DNA of 64,000 nt. Origin: Amycolatopsis sp. FDAARGOS 1241 (lineage in GTDB: Bacteria > Actinomycetota > Actinomycetes > Mycobacteriales > Pseudonocardiaceae). Below are positions 1 through 7,418 of this stretch, piece after piece; position 1 is the stretch's first letter; every line of letters begins with the position of its first letter. The notes below the pieces were generated by a model. That model saw nothing but the letters and a program-made list of their open reading frames with translations. It searched no databases and was not told the origin of the DNA. The position numbers were made by a program, and so were the translations under genes. The stretch covers positions 5,952,001 through 6,016,000 of the forward strand of contig NZ_CP069526.1 of NCBI RefSeq assembly GCF_016889705.1, read 5' to 3'.

Positions 1-279
1 CGCACGGACCGCCTCACCGACGCCTCCGTCGACTTCGACGCGGTCTTCGGCGGCTTCGTCGGCAACGACCTGTTCGGCCCGGCGCCCGACGGCGTCGAGA
101 TCATCTGGTCCGGCGACGAGCAGCGCGCGTTCACCCCGACCGGCTCCTTCAGCTCGTCGAAGGGGCTGTCGGAGGACAAGGGCAAGCGCTATCACGACCA
201 CATCGTCGGGCGCCTGGGCGAGCTCGTCGACTGGCTGCGCACGTACAACGGCCCGATCGGGCACCGCGGCGAAGGCTGA
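1..279 (+). CDS. Creatininase-family amidohydrolase, C-terminal part (partial)
   Basis: An open frame runs from the first base of the window to a TGA at 277-279, giving about 92 C-terminal residues; the start lies outside. The tail has a short Gly/Ser-rich stretch, then EDKGKRYHDHIVGRLGELVD. This resembles the 'aEKG + amphipathic helix' ending of creatininase-family amidohydrolases, where a Glu-Lys-Gly turn precedes the final helix. The metal-binding half that would prove the family is missing, so the call is tentative. It ends 3 bases before the GntR gene and probably belongs to the same transcription unit as the regulator, transporter and flavin oxidoreductase downstream. Confidence 0.45.
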   Translation, partial: RTDRLTDASVDFDAVFGGFVGNDLFGPAPDGVEIIWSGDEQRAFTPTGSFSSSKGLSEDKGKRYHDHIVGRLGELVDWLRTYNGPIGHRGEG

Positions 280-282
280 GCC

Positions 283-1068
283 GTGGTCACCCGGATCCAC
301 CCCGAGCCCGCGCAGCCGGCGCTGCCCGCCGACCTGTCGGCGGTGACCACCGACGCGTACCGGCAGGTCAAGGACCGGCTGCGCGAGGTGATCACGCGCC
401 TCGGCGAGGAGGGCCGGCTGCGGCTGCCCTCGGAGGCCGAGCTGTCGAGCGCACTGGGCGTGAGCCGGGCGACGCTGCGGTCGGCGCTGCAGTCGCTGCA
501 GAAGGAAGGCCGCATCCGCCGCCTGCACGGCCACGGCACGTTCATCAACCGCCACGCGCTCGGCCTCGGCGCGAACCTCGCCGAGGCGGGCGCGTTCGTG
601 GACCTGCTGGCCGAGGCCGGGCACGTCGCGGCGGTGCGCACGGCCGACCAGCGCGTGGTGCCGCTCGATGCGGATACGGCCGCGGCGCTGGAAATCCCGG
701 CCGGCGCGCAGGCGTTGCGGATCGAGCGGGTGTTCGCGGCATCGGGTGAGCCGGCCGTGCACAGCGTGGACCACTTCCCCGTCGGGCTGCTCGGCACCGA
801 TCCGCTGGCGCTGGACCCGGCGCAGTCGACGTTCGAGTTCGTGGAGCGCCACATCGGCGCGCCGGTGTGCTACTCGGTGGCCGAGGTCCGGCCGGTGCTG
901 CCGCCCGCCGACGTGGCCGCGGCGCTGAAGATCCCGGCGACGCGGCCGTTGCTGCGGCTGCGCCACACCCACGTCCAGGCGGACGAGCAGCCCGTGGCCG
1001 TCACGGTCGTGCACGTCAACGACGAGTACCTGCGGTTCTCGGTGATCCGGACCTACCTCGACGAATGA
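283..1068 (+). CDS. GntR-family transcriptional regulator (HutC/UTRA type)
   Basis: The protein has 261 residues. Residues ~20-90 form a GntR winged helix (LPSEAELSSALGVSRATLRS, then LQKEGRIRRLHGHGTFI). Residues ~105-255 form a UTRA ligand-binding domain ending in the typical FSVIRTYLDE-like strand. Members bind operator DNA as dimers and are released by a small effector, often a substrate of the neighbouring pathway. The GTG start at 283 follows the previous stop by 3 bases, and the MFS gene begins 10 bases downstream. It therefore probably controls its own operon. The effector cannot be read from the sequence. Confidence 0.88.
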   Translation: MVTRIHPEPAQPALPADLSAVTTDAYRQVKDRLREVITRLGEEGRLRLPSEAELSSALGVSRATLRSALQSLQKEGRIRRLHGHGTFINRHALGLGANLAEAGAFVDLLAEAGHVAAVRTADQRVVPLDADTAAALEIPAGAQALRIERVFAASGEPAVHSVDHFPVGLLGTDPLALDPAQSTFEFVERHIGAPVCYSVAEVRPVLPPADVAAALKIPATRPLLRLRHTHVQADEQPVAVTVVHVNDEYLRFSVIRTYLDE

Positions 1069-1078
1069 CGAGTGAGAG

Positions 1079-2323
1079 ATGACCACACTGGCGAACGCGC
1101 CGCGGCTGGACCGCAAGGCGTGGGGCGTGCTGGCCCTGACCCTGGTTTTCTGGGTCGCCGACGGCTACGACACGTTCGTGCTGCTGATCACGGCACGGCC
1201 GACGCTCACCGAACTGCTCCCCCACGACCAGCTGCCGCACCTGACGACGTACCAGGGCTACCTGGTCGCCATCACGCTCGCGGGCTGGGCGACCGGCGGG
1301 ATCGTCGGCGGTGTGGTCGGCGACCGGCTCGGCCGGCGCCGCACCATGATCGCCGCGGTCGCGGTGTACAGCGTGTTCACCGCGTGCTCGGCGCTGTCCG
1401 GGAACTGGTGGGTCTTCGGGCTCACGCGGTTCCTCACCGGCCTCGGGATCGGCGCCGAGTGGGGCGTGGGCACCTCGCTGCTGCAGGAGGTGTGGCCTGA
1501 GAAGTGGCGCGCGAAGGGCGCGGGGCTGTTGCAGAGCGGGTTCTCCGTCGGCGGGGTGCTCGTGTCGGGCCTGTGGGTGCTGCTCGGTTCGACACTCGGG
1601 TTGTCGTGGCGCTGGATGTACCTGTTCGGCGTGCTGCCGCTCATCGTCGTGCTGCTGGTGCGCCGCAGCATCCCGGAATCGCAACGGTGGGCGGCGCAGC
1701 GGCGCGACCGCGTCGGCGTAGGGCAGCTGCTCGCGCCGGGCGTGCGGCGCAACTTCCTGGGCGCGCTCGCGGTGTCCATCGCCATCACCGGCGGGTGGTG
1801 GGCCGTGAGCTCGTTCCTGCCGAGCTTCGTCGGCAGCCTCGTCGACGATCCGAGGCGGACCGCGTTCTACACCGGCTGGGCCGGGGCGCTCTACAACCTC
1901 GGTGAGATCGCGGGCTGCATCCTGCTCGGGTTCCTCGCCGAGAGCTGGGGCCGCAAACTCTCGATCCAGGTCTACTTCGTCGGGTGCATGGCGATCGTGC
2001 CGATCGTGTTCCTCGCCGTGCACGACGCGGCGACGGCGACCTGGCTGCAGCTGATCGCCGGGTTCCTGACCGGCGGCGTCTACAGCTGGTACACGGTGCA
2101 CACGCCGGAGCTGTTCACGACGTCGATCCGGGCCACGGCCATCAGCGTGGTGTTCAGCGGGTCGCGTTACCTCGCGATGGCGGGCGCGGTGCTGATCGGC
2201 CCGCTCGCGTCGGCGGTCGGCGGGTTCGGCAACGCCGCCGCGATCTTCACCCCGATCTACCTGCTCGGCGTGCTCGCCGTGCTGTTCCTGCCGGAGACCA
2301 AGGGCAAGCCGCTGCCCGCCTGA
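1079..2323 (+). CDS. MFS transporter (sugar/aromatic acid symporter-like)
   Basis: The 414-residue protein has about 12 hydrophobic segments. Segment 1 ends in the DGYDTFVLL motif seen in aromatic acid/proton and related symporters. The loop between helices 2 and 3 has the GxxxDRLGRRR signature at ~residues 77-86, and helix 4 contains RFLTGLGIGAEWG. It likely imports a small organic substrate across the cytoplasmic membrane. The ATG at 1079 is preceded by GAGTGAGAG, a weak Shine-Dalgarno. It lies between the GntR regulator and a flavin oxidoreductase with short gaps, so it is probably operonic with both. The substrate is unknown. Confidence 0.85.
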   Translation: MTTLANAPRLDRKAWGVLALTLVFWVADGYDTFVLLITARPTLTELLPHDQLPHLTTYQGYLVAITLAGWATGGIVGGVVGDRLGRRRTMIAAVAVYSVFTACSALSGNWWVFGLTRFLTGLGIGAEWGVGTSLLQEVWPEKWRAKGAGLLQSGFSVGGVLVSGLWVLLGSTLGLSWRWMYLFGVLPLIVVLLVRRSIPESQRWAAQRRDRVGVGQLLAPGVRRNFLGALAVSIAITGGWWAVSSFLPSFVGSLVDDPRRTAFYTGWAGALYNLGEIAGCILLGFLAESWGRKLSIQVYFVGCMAIVPIVFLAVHDAATATWLQLIAGFLTGGVYSWYTVHTPELFTTSIRATAISVVFSGSRYLAMAGAVLIGPLASAVGGFGNAAAIFTPIYLLGVLAVLFLPETKGKPLPA

Positions 2324-2345
2324 GTTCCCACAGAGAGGACCGCAA

Positions 2346-3338
2346 ATGACCGTGAAGGTCGACATCCGGGTTCCCGTCGGCCGCCCGCTGCCCGAGCTGA
2401 CGAAGTTCATCGTGTCGTGCGAGGAGGCCGGGTTCAACGGCGTCGGCGTGCACGACCACCACCACTCGGGCCGTGACGTCTACTCCGCGCTGACGCTGGC
2501 CGCGGCGGCGACGTCGAAGCTGGAGCTGTACCCGGCCACCACCAACACGGTGACGCGCCACCCGCTCGTGCTCGCGGCGATCGCGAACTCGCTGGCCGAG
2601 ATCGCCCCGGGCCGGGTGCTGCTCACGCTCGCGCCCGGGTTCCTGTCCGTGGAGAAGGCAGGCCGGCCGCAGGGGCAGCGGCAGCAGCTGGGCGAGGCGG
2701 TCACGGCCATCCGCCGGCTCGTGGCCGACGAAACGGCCACTGTGGACGGTCACGAGCTCAAGATGAACAACGTCGCCAAGCCGGCGCCGGGGATCTTCGT
2801 GCTCGCGGCGGGCCCGAAGATGCTGGAGCTGGCCGGTGAGGTCGCCGACGGCGTGGTGATGCTCGCCGGGCTGCACCCGGACAGCATCGAGGCGGCGCGG
2901 TCGCACGTGCGCGCGGGCGCGGCCCGGGCCGGGCGCGCGCCGGAGTCGGTGCAGGAGATCCTGATCGTGCCGACGGCGATCGAGCCCTTCGAGACGGCGC
3001 ACGAGTGGGTGCGGCGCGACTTCCGGCCGGGCAAGCCGTTCCTCAACTACCCGAGCACGGCGAACCTGCGCTGGCTGCGCGCGGCGGGCATCGACATCCC
3101 CGAGGACCACGACCCCAGGGCGTTCTCCGCCGCCGAGGCCAAGCGGATCAGCGAGGCGTTCGGGCTGTTCGGGCCGCCGGAGTACTGCGCGGACCGGCTG
3201 CTGCAGGCGCGTGAAGAGTCCGGGGTGGAGCACGTGTTCTTCTTCCCGTCGCACACCGCCGAGTCCGGCTACGACCTGCCGGAGGCCGACGTCGCGGCGT
3301 TCAGGGACGTGATCGGCCCGCGGCTGGCTCGCGGCTAG
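2346..3338 (+). CDS. LLM-class flavin-dependent oxidoreductase
   Basis: The protein has 330 residues with a TIM-barrel luciferase-like fold. Signs are the N-terminal strand/helix with GVGVHDHHHSGRD, the segment GRVLLTLAPGF typical of F420- or FMN-dependent members, and a late GPPEYCADRLLQ helix seen at the C-terminus of these enzymes. Such proteins oxidise or reduce small molecules using reduced flavin or F420. The ATG follows GAGAGGACCGCAA, with the AGAGGA motif correctly spaced. It is the last gene of the GntR/MFS group. Its stop overlaps the stop of the convergent SnoaL-like gene by two bases. The substrate is unknown. Confidence 0.85.
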   Translation: MTVKVDIRVPVGRPLPELTKFIVSCEEAGFNGVGVHDHHHSGRDVYSALTLAAAATSKLELYPATTNTVTRHPLVLAAIANSLAEIAPGRVLLTLAPGFLSVEKAGRPQGQRQQLGEAVTAIRRLVADETATVDGHELKMNNVAKPAPGIFVLAAGPKMLELAGEVADGVVMLAGLHPDSIEAARSHVRAGAARAGRAPESVQEILIVPTAIEPFETAHEWVRRDFRPGKPFLNYPSTANLRWLRAAGIDIPEDHDPRAFSAAEAKRISEAFGLFGPPEYCADRLLQAREESGVEHVFFFPSHTAESGYDLPEADVAAFRDVIGPRLARG

Positions 3339-3847
3339 CTCGCGATCCCCAGCGCCTCGGCGGCGGCGAAGGAGTCGAGGTGGTCCCGCCGCCGCGTCAC
3401 CGTGACCCCGTCGACGGTGACGATGGAGACGAAGCGGTTCTGGTACGGCCGGCCTGTCGCGACGAGCCGGCCGTGCACCGAATACTCGAGCACCACCACG
3501 GACTGCTCACGGTCGTGGTGCACGGCCAGCTCGCCCGCGCCTTCGAGCACGATGGCGTCGCCGTAACCGCGGTAGAGCTCAGCCACGGCGGTGTGGCCGT
3601 CGACCCGCCGCGGGTAGCCGGGCACGGTGACGACGAACTCGGGGACCACGTCGTCGGCGAGCAGATCGGAGAAGTGCTCGCCCTCGGCGTGGCCCTCGAG
3701 GCCTTGTTCGATGACGCCGAAGAACGGTTCCAGGGCGGCGAAGTCCTCGAGGACCTCGACGCGTCGCCGCAGGAGGTCGCACTGGCCTGGCTGCTGCGGC
3801 GCTCCGCCACCACCGTGCTGATCCCGGGCACTTCGTCGCGGGCGCAC
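3335..3847 (-). CDS. SnoaL-like (NTF2-fold) protein with a replaced 5' end
   Basis: Residues ~36-170 look like a complete SnoaL/NTF2-like domain: a first helix (FFGVIEQGLEG), LLADDVVPEF, the YRGYGD helix, and four strands ending in FAAAEALGIAS. The first ~35 residues (Arg/Gly/Gln-rich) have no family character. They are the antisense of an aldo/keto reductase gene end that reads on the + strand. No ATG, GTG or TTG lies at the expected domain start, so any translation must begin inside foreign sequence. I read this as a gene cut at its 5' end by a rearrangement near 3745-3765. Function may be lost. SnoaL proteins range from polyketide cyclases to uncharacterised stress proteins. Confidence 0.6.
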   Translation of the reverse strand: MRPRRSARDQHGGGGAPQQPGQCDLLRRRVEVLEDFAALEPFFGVIEQGLEGHAEGEHFSDLLADDVVPEFVVTVPGYPRRVDGHTAVAELYRGYGDAIVLEGAGELAVHHDREQSVVVLEYSVHGRLVATGRPYQNRFVSIVTVDGVTVTRRRDHLDSFAAAEALGIAS

Positions 3848-3925
3848 CTGCGCGAGAACATCGCCGCCGCCGACCTGGTTCTACCCGCCGACGCCGTCGC
3901 CGAGCTCGACGCGATCGGCGCCTGA
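3759..3925 (+). pseudogene. Aldo/keto reductase, C-terminal remnant
   Basis: The + strand frame ending at TGA 3923-3925 reads SPQEVALAWLLRR, then a segment with VLIPGTSS, then HLRENIAAADLVLP and AVAELDAIGA. These are the last strand/helix of aldo/keto reductases, including the NADPH-binding IPGTSS and ENIAA motifs. The first ~260 residues, including the Asp-Tyr-Lys-His tetrad, are absent. Upstream the same frame runs through the antisense of the SnoaL-like gene and loses all similarity near 3760. It is a dead gene end left by a deletion or inversion. Confidence 0.75.
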
Positions 3926-3986
3926 CCGGCCCGTTCGATCCACAAAGGACCGCCGGCTGGCCACGGGGATTGTTACGCTCACGGGC

Positions 3987-4481
3987 GTGCTCACCACGGA
4001 CGGATACCTCTACCTCGTCGACCGCGCCCTCGACGGCATGGCCGCCACGCTCACCGGCCTCGGCGACGAACTCGTCAACACCCGCCCCGATCTGCCCGGC
4101 GCCAATTCGCCGTACGCGATCGTCACGCACTGTCTCGGCGTAATGACGTTCTGGGGCGGCCAGGTCGTGGCGGGCCGCGCCGTCGAGCGCGACCGCGAAG
4201 CGGAGTTCGAAGCCACCGGGCCCGTCGAACCCCTGGTGGAACGGTTGCGGGCCGTGCGCAAGCAGTTCGGTGCGGACGTCGAGGCGGCCGTCCCCGCGGA
4301 TCCGCCCCGCGGGGTGGTCCCGCCGAAGTATCGCGGCACCCCGATCGGCGAGACGCAGGGCGTGGCGCTGCAGCACGTGTACGAGGAGCTCGCCCAGCAC
4401 CGCGGCCACCTCGACGTGACGCGCGACCTGCTGCTCGCCCGTCGTGTCGAGGACGGCGGGGCGGCTCCGTCCTTACAGTGA
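3987..4481 (+). CDS. DinB-superfamily / DUF664-like protein
   Basis: The 164-residue protein shows the four-helix DinB/mycothiol-transferase layout. An N-terminal helix (YLVDRALDGMAATLTGLGDEL) precedes SPYAIVTHCLGVMTFWGG, which supplies the first metal-ligand His. The final YEELAQHRGHLDVTRDLLL supplies the paired HxxH-type His residues. Members bind a divalent metal and often act with bacillithiol or mycothiol; the substrate is usually unknown. The GTG start at 3987 is the first start in frame after the aldo/keto remnant. The gene is separated from the YCII/sigma pair by about 40 bases and may share its transcript. Confidence 0.75.
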   Translation: MLTTDGYLYLVDRALDGMAATLTGLGDELVNTRPDLPGANSPYAIVTHCLGVMTFWGGQVVAGRAVERDREAEFEATGPVEPLVERLRAVRKQFGADVEAAVPADPPRGVVPPKYRGTPIGETQGVALQHVYEELAQHRGHLDVTRDLLLARRVEDGGAAPSLQ

Positions 4482-4522
4482 GCGCGCCGGACCGGGCACG
4501 CCGGACGGGCGGAGGAGCCACG

Positions 4523-4871
4523 ATGACGAAGTACATGCTGCTGGTCCCCTGAGGACGTCCGCGCCCACGTCGAGTTCCAGCGGGTGCTCAACGACGAGCT
4601 CAGGGACAAGGGCGAACTGGTCGACGCGCAGGGCCTGGCGGGCCCGGAGGCGGCGAAGAACGTCGTCTCGGGCGGCGCGGGGGGCACCGTGGTGACCGAC
4701 GGGCCGTTCCCCGAGGGCAAGGAGCTGCTCGCGGGCTACCGGATCGTCGACGTCGACTCCGAGGACCGTGCGCTCGAGATCGCCGCGCGCATCTCGGCCG
4801 CGCCGGGGGCCGGCGGTACGCCGATCCGCCAGGCGATCGAGGTCCGCCAGGTGATGAGCGCGCCGGCCTGA
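4523..4871 (+). pseudogene. YCII/DGPF-domain protein, disrupted near its start
   Basis: An ATG at 4523 with a GGAGGAG ribosome site reads MTKYMLLVP and then meets TGA at 4550-4552. From about 4545 another frame continues as SPEDVRAH, then LNDELRDKGELVDAQGLAGP, VVTDGPFPEGKELLAGY and IEVRQVMSAPA. This is the full YCII/DGPF family pattern. Compared with the family, roughly eight to ten codons after MLL plus a frame shift are missing. The protein is normally ~115 residues and is encoded just upstream of a sigma factor of the ECF42 type, as here. A GTG at 4584 could give a shortened product of 95 residues. Confidence 0.8.
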
Positions 4872-6085
4872 TGGCCGGTGAGCGCCTCGAGGACCTGCTG
4901 CGCACGCTCGCACCGCAGGTCCTTGGCGTGCTCGCGCGGCGCTGCGCCGCCTTCGACGCGGCCGAGGACGCCGTGCAGGAAGCGCTGCTGGCCGCCGCCG
5001 TGCACCGGCCCGCCGAGGGTGTGCCGGACAACCCGCACGGCCGGCTCGGGCAGCCCGCGGCGCGGCGGCTGACCGACCGGTTCCGCAGCGACGAGGCCCG
5101 CAAGCGGCGTGAGCTGGCCGTGTTCGCCGAGCCGGCGGGCGCCGAGGTGCCGGACCAGGACGACACGCTGACCCTGCTGTTCCTCTGTTGCCACCCGGCG
5201 CTCACGCCGGCGTCGGCCATCGCGCTCACCTTGCGCGCCGTCGGCGGCCTGACGACGGCGGAGATCGCGGGTGCGTTCCTCGTGCCCGAGCCGACGATGG
5301 CGCAGCGGATCAGCCGGGCGAAGGCGAAGATCAAGGCATCCGGAGTCCCGTTCCGGCTGCCGGGAGACGACGAACGGGCCGACCGGCTCCGCTCCGTGCT
5401 CCGGGTGCTCTACCTCCTGTTCAACGAGGGGTACATGAGCACGGCGGGCCCGAGCCTGCACCGCGCCGTGCTCTCGGGTGAGGCGATCCGGCTCACGCGT
5501 CTGCTCCACGCCGTGCTGCCCGGCGAGCGCGAGGTGACAGGCCTGCTGGCGCTCGAACTGCTCACCGACGCCCGGCGGCTCGCCCGCACCGGTCCCGGTG
5601 GTGAGCTCGTACCACTGGCGGAGCAGAACCGGACGCTGTGGAATCGGGCGCTGATCCGCGAAGGCGTCGAGCTGGCCACCGCCGCCTTGTCGGCGCACCC
5701 CGCCGGCGAATACGCCCTGCCGGCGGCGATCGCGGCCACGCACGACCTCGCGCTGCGCGCCGAAGACACGGACTGGCCGCGCGTCCTGGCGGTCTACGAG
5801 CGGCTGGAGGCGCTTGCGGACAACCCGATCGTCAACCTCAACCGCGCGGTCGCCACGGCGATGGTCCACGGCCCGCGTACAGGTCTGGACCTGTGTGACA
5901 CGCTCGCGGAGCGGCTCGCCGGCCACCACCGACTCGCCGCCGTCCGCGCGCACCTGCTGGAGCTCGCGGGCGACCCGGCAGCGGCGATCGGACAGTACGA
6001 AGCCGCCGCCGGCCGCACCGCGAGCACCCCGGAACGCCACTACCTCACGGTTCGCGCCGCCCGCCTGCGAGCTCCCCGGCGGTGA
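4871..6085 (+). CDS. ECF sigma factor with C-terminal extension (DUF6596/ECF42-like)
   Basis: The protein has 404 residues. Residues ~5-75 correspond to sigma region 2 (FDAAEDAVQEALLAAA). Residues ~110-165 are region 4, with LTTAEIAGAFLVPEPTMAQRISRAKAKI as helix-turn-helix. Residues ~170-400 are the long DUF6596/TPR-like extension (VLYLLFNEGYMST, DNPIVNLNRAVA, ERHYLTVRAARL) typical of ECF42. The ATG overlaps the YCII stop (TGATG), so translation is coupled to the damaged partner gene. In region 2 the expected GWLIAVASRRLTD-like segment reads GRLGQPAARRLTD, an unusual change near the promoter-recognition helix. The sigma factor may therefore be weakened or inactive. Confidence 0.85.
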   Translation: MAGERLEDLLRTLAPQVLGVLARRCAAFDAAEDAVQEALLAAAVHRPAEGVPDNPHGRLGQPAARRLTDRFRSDEARKRRELAVFAEPAGAEVPDQDDTLTLLFLCCHPALTPASAIALTLRAVGGLTTAEIAGAFLVPEPTMAQRISRAKAKIKASGVPFRLPGDDERADRLRSVLRVLYLLFNEGYMSTAGPSLHRAVLSGEAIRLTRLLHAVLPGEREVTGLLALELLTDARRLARTGPGGELVPLAEQNRTLWNRALIREGVELATAALSAHPAGEYALPAAIAATHDLALRAEDTDWPRVLAVYERLEALADNPIVNLNRAVATAMVHGPRTGLDLCDTLAERLAGHHRLAAVRAHLLELAGDPAAAIGQYEAAAGRTASTPERHYLTVRAARLRAPRR

Positions 6086-6086
6086 A

Positions 6087-6099
6087 GTCCTTTAAGGAC
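6087..6099. repeat. 13-bp palindrome after the sigma factor gene
   Basis: GTCCTTTAAGGAC is a perfect 6-1-6 dyad starting two bases after the sigma factor stop. It has no T run, so it is a weak terminator candidate or a protein-binding dyad. Confidence 0.4.
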
Positions 6100-6178
6100 A
6101 GTGTTGGGAGTTCCACACTTCGCACCCTGATCGCGAACCAGTAGGATCGGCGGGGATTCCTTGAGAGCGGAGCGCACC

Positions 6179-6565
6179 ATGGCCACCACCGGCGACCGGC
6201 GGACGGGGTACGACGTCACGAGCGTGTCCGCCGAAACTGTGGTCGCCGCGCTTCGGGCTGCCGTTGCGCCGTCACCCTCCGCGGGCGTGGTCTGGTGGAT
6301 CTACGCCGGTCGGGGTCCCGGCATCCCCCACTTGGTCGCGGGTCTCCGCGGCGACCGCGGCGCCTTGGTGTGGCACGAGAACGGCTCGACCCACCTGCCG
6401 GCCGACGGCACCGGCCCCGCGTCCACCGACTACTTCAGCCTCCAGGGCAGCCACTTCCCGCAACCCGCGGGCAGCGATGTACCGGCCGAACTCGTGCTGC
6501 GGGCCGTGCAGGAGTTCGCGCAGACCCGGGTGCGCCCGGAGTGCGTGGCCTGGAAGCTCGCCTGA
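6179..6565 (+). CDS. Imm1-like immunity-family protein, orphan
   Basis: I chose ATG 6179, preceded by GAGAGCGGAGC, over a TTG at 6161; this gives 128 residues. The order of elements fits Imm1-type immunity proteins: a central ALVWHENGSTHLPAD strand pair, DYFSLQGSHFP, VPAELVLRAVQEFAQT, and a terminal RPECVAWK. In this family such proteins neutralise a cognate polymorphic toxin in the cytoplasm. No toxin, WXG100 or secretion gene is nearby, so it is an orphan here. The stop codon is 2 bases from the end of the IS5-type element, so any downstream partner may have been displaced. Family call from pattern memory only. Confidence 0.5.
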   Translation: MATTGDRRTGYDVTSVSAETVVAALRAAVAPSPSAGVVWWIYAGRGPGIPHLVAGLRGDRGALVWHENGSTHLPADGTGPASTDYFSLQGSHFPQPAGSDVPAELVLRAVQEFAQTRVRPECVAWKLA

Positions 6566-6567
6566 GT

Positions 6568-7415
6568 GATGTCTCGTAACTGGTGTTGTGGTTGGTGGGG
6601 TTGGTGTTGCGGGTCAGACGGCGAGGAGGATGTTGTGGAGGTGGGCGATTCCGGACATTGTGTCGTTGAGCGTGCTGGCGGCGAGGCGGTAGTCGCGCAG
6701 GATTTTCCAGCACTTCATCCGCGCCAGCGCGTGCTCGACGCGGGCACGGATCTTGCGGTGGCCGGCGTCGAGGTCTTCCTGCCAGTCGGGCAAATCGCTG
6801 CCGTCACGAGGTTGGCGGTAGGGCATGATCACGGCCGGGTTGCGTTGGTAGCCGCCGTCGGCCATCACCGGGCGCCCTGCCAGTTCGCGCTCGATACCGC
6901 AGTCGCGGTAGGCGGTGCAGTCGCCTGCGGTTACCCGGATGCGCGTCACCGGTGGCGATCACCAACCGGGTGTCGGCGTCGATCTCGACTGGACATTCGG
7001 CGAGTACCGGTAGTTCTTCGACGGCGTAGCCAGCCGATGATCCCGCGTCGGCACCAAGGTGCCGTCCACGATCACGACCGAGTCGATCCGACGCTTGCGG
7101 ACCGGGGCCAGCGCCAGCCGCGGTCCGATCGTGTCGATCACCCGGTGCGCCGCCGAATGCGACACCCCGAACAGCGGCCCGATCTGGCGCATCGCCAGGT
7201 TCGGCCGCCAGTGCGTCGCCACCAGCAGCACACGATCAGCCAGGTCAAGGCGCCACTGCCGACCAGGCCGACCATCGGCGATCTAACGTGCGGAACTGAC
7301 CCGGCCCCAACCCCGTGAACGGGGCAATCCACTCCGACCGCGACGCCGAGATCACCTGCACCACACCATGATCAACTACCCCGCAGACCAGCCCTCCACC
7401 GGGTTGCGAGACATC
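6568..7415. mobile_element. IS5-family-type insertion sequence (defective)
   Basis: The ends are imperfect inverted repeats. The left reads GATGTCTCGTAAC at 6568-6580, and the right, read on the minus strand from 7415, is GATGTCTCGCAAC; similarity continues to GGTG after a one-base gap. The ~0.85 kb length and the transposase remnant inside fit IS5-type elements. No target duplication is obvious. The left end lies 2 bases after the Imm1-like stop, and the right end lies 3 bases from the next insertion sequence. Confidence 0.8.
6614..7364 (-). pseudogene. IS5-type transposase, multiply frameshifted
   Basis: Read on the minus strand from GTG 7364 or 7361, the segments are VQVISASRSEWIAPFTGLG, then (new frame) LLVATHWRPNLAMRQIGPLF and VDGTLVPTRDHRLA with KNYRYS. 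Another frame gives IDADTRLVIATG, and a last one gives DCTAYRDCGIERELAG, MADGGYQ, RARVEHALARMK and GIAHLHNILLAV. The order is that of a DDE transposase of about 260 residues. At least three frame changes (near 7280, 6985 and 6930) break it, so the element cannot move by itself. Confidence 0.85.
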
Positions 7416-7418
7416 CCT

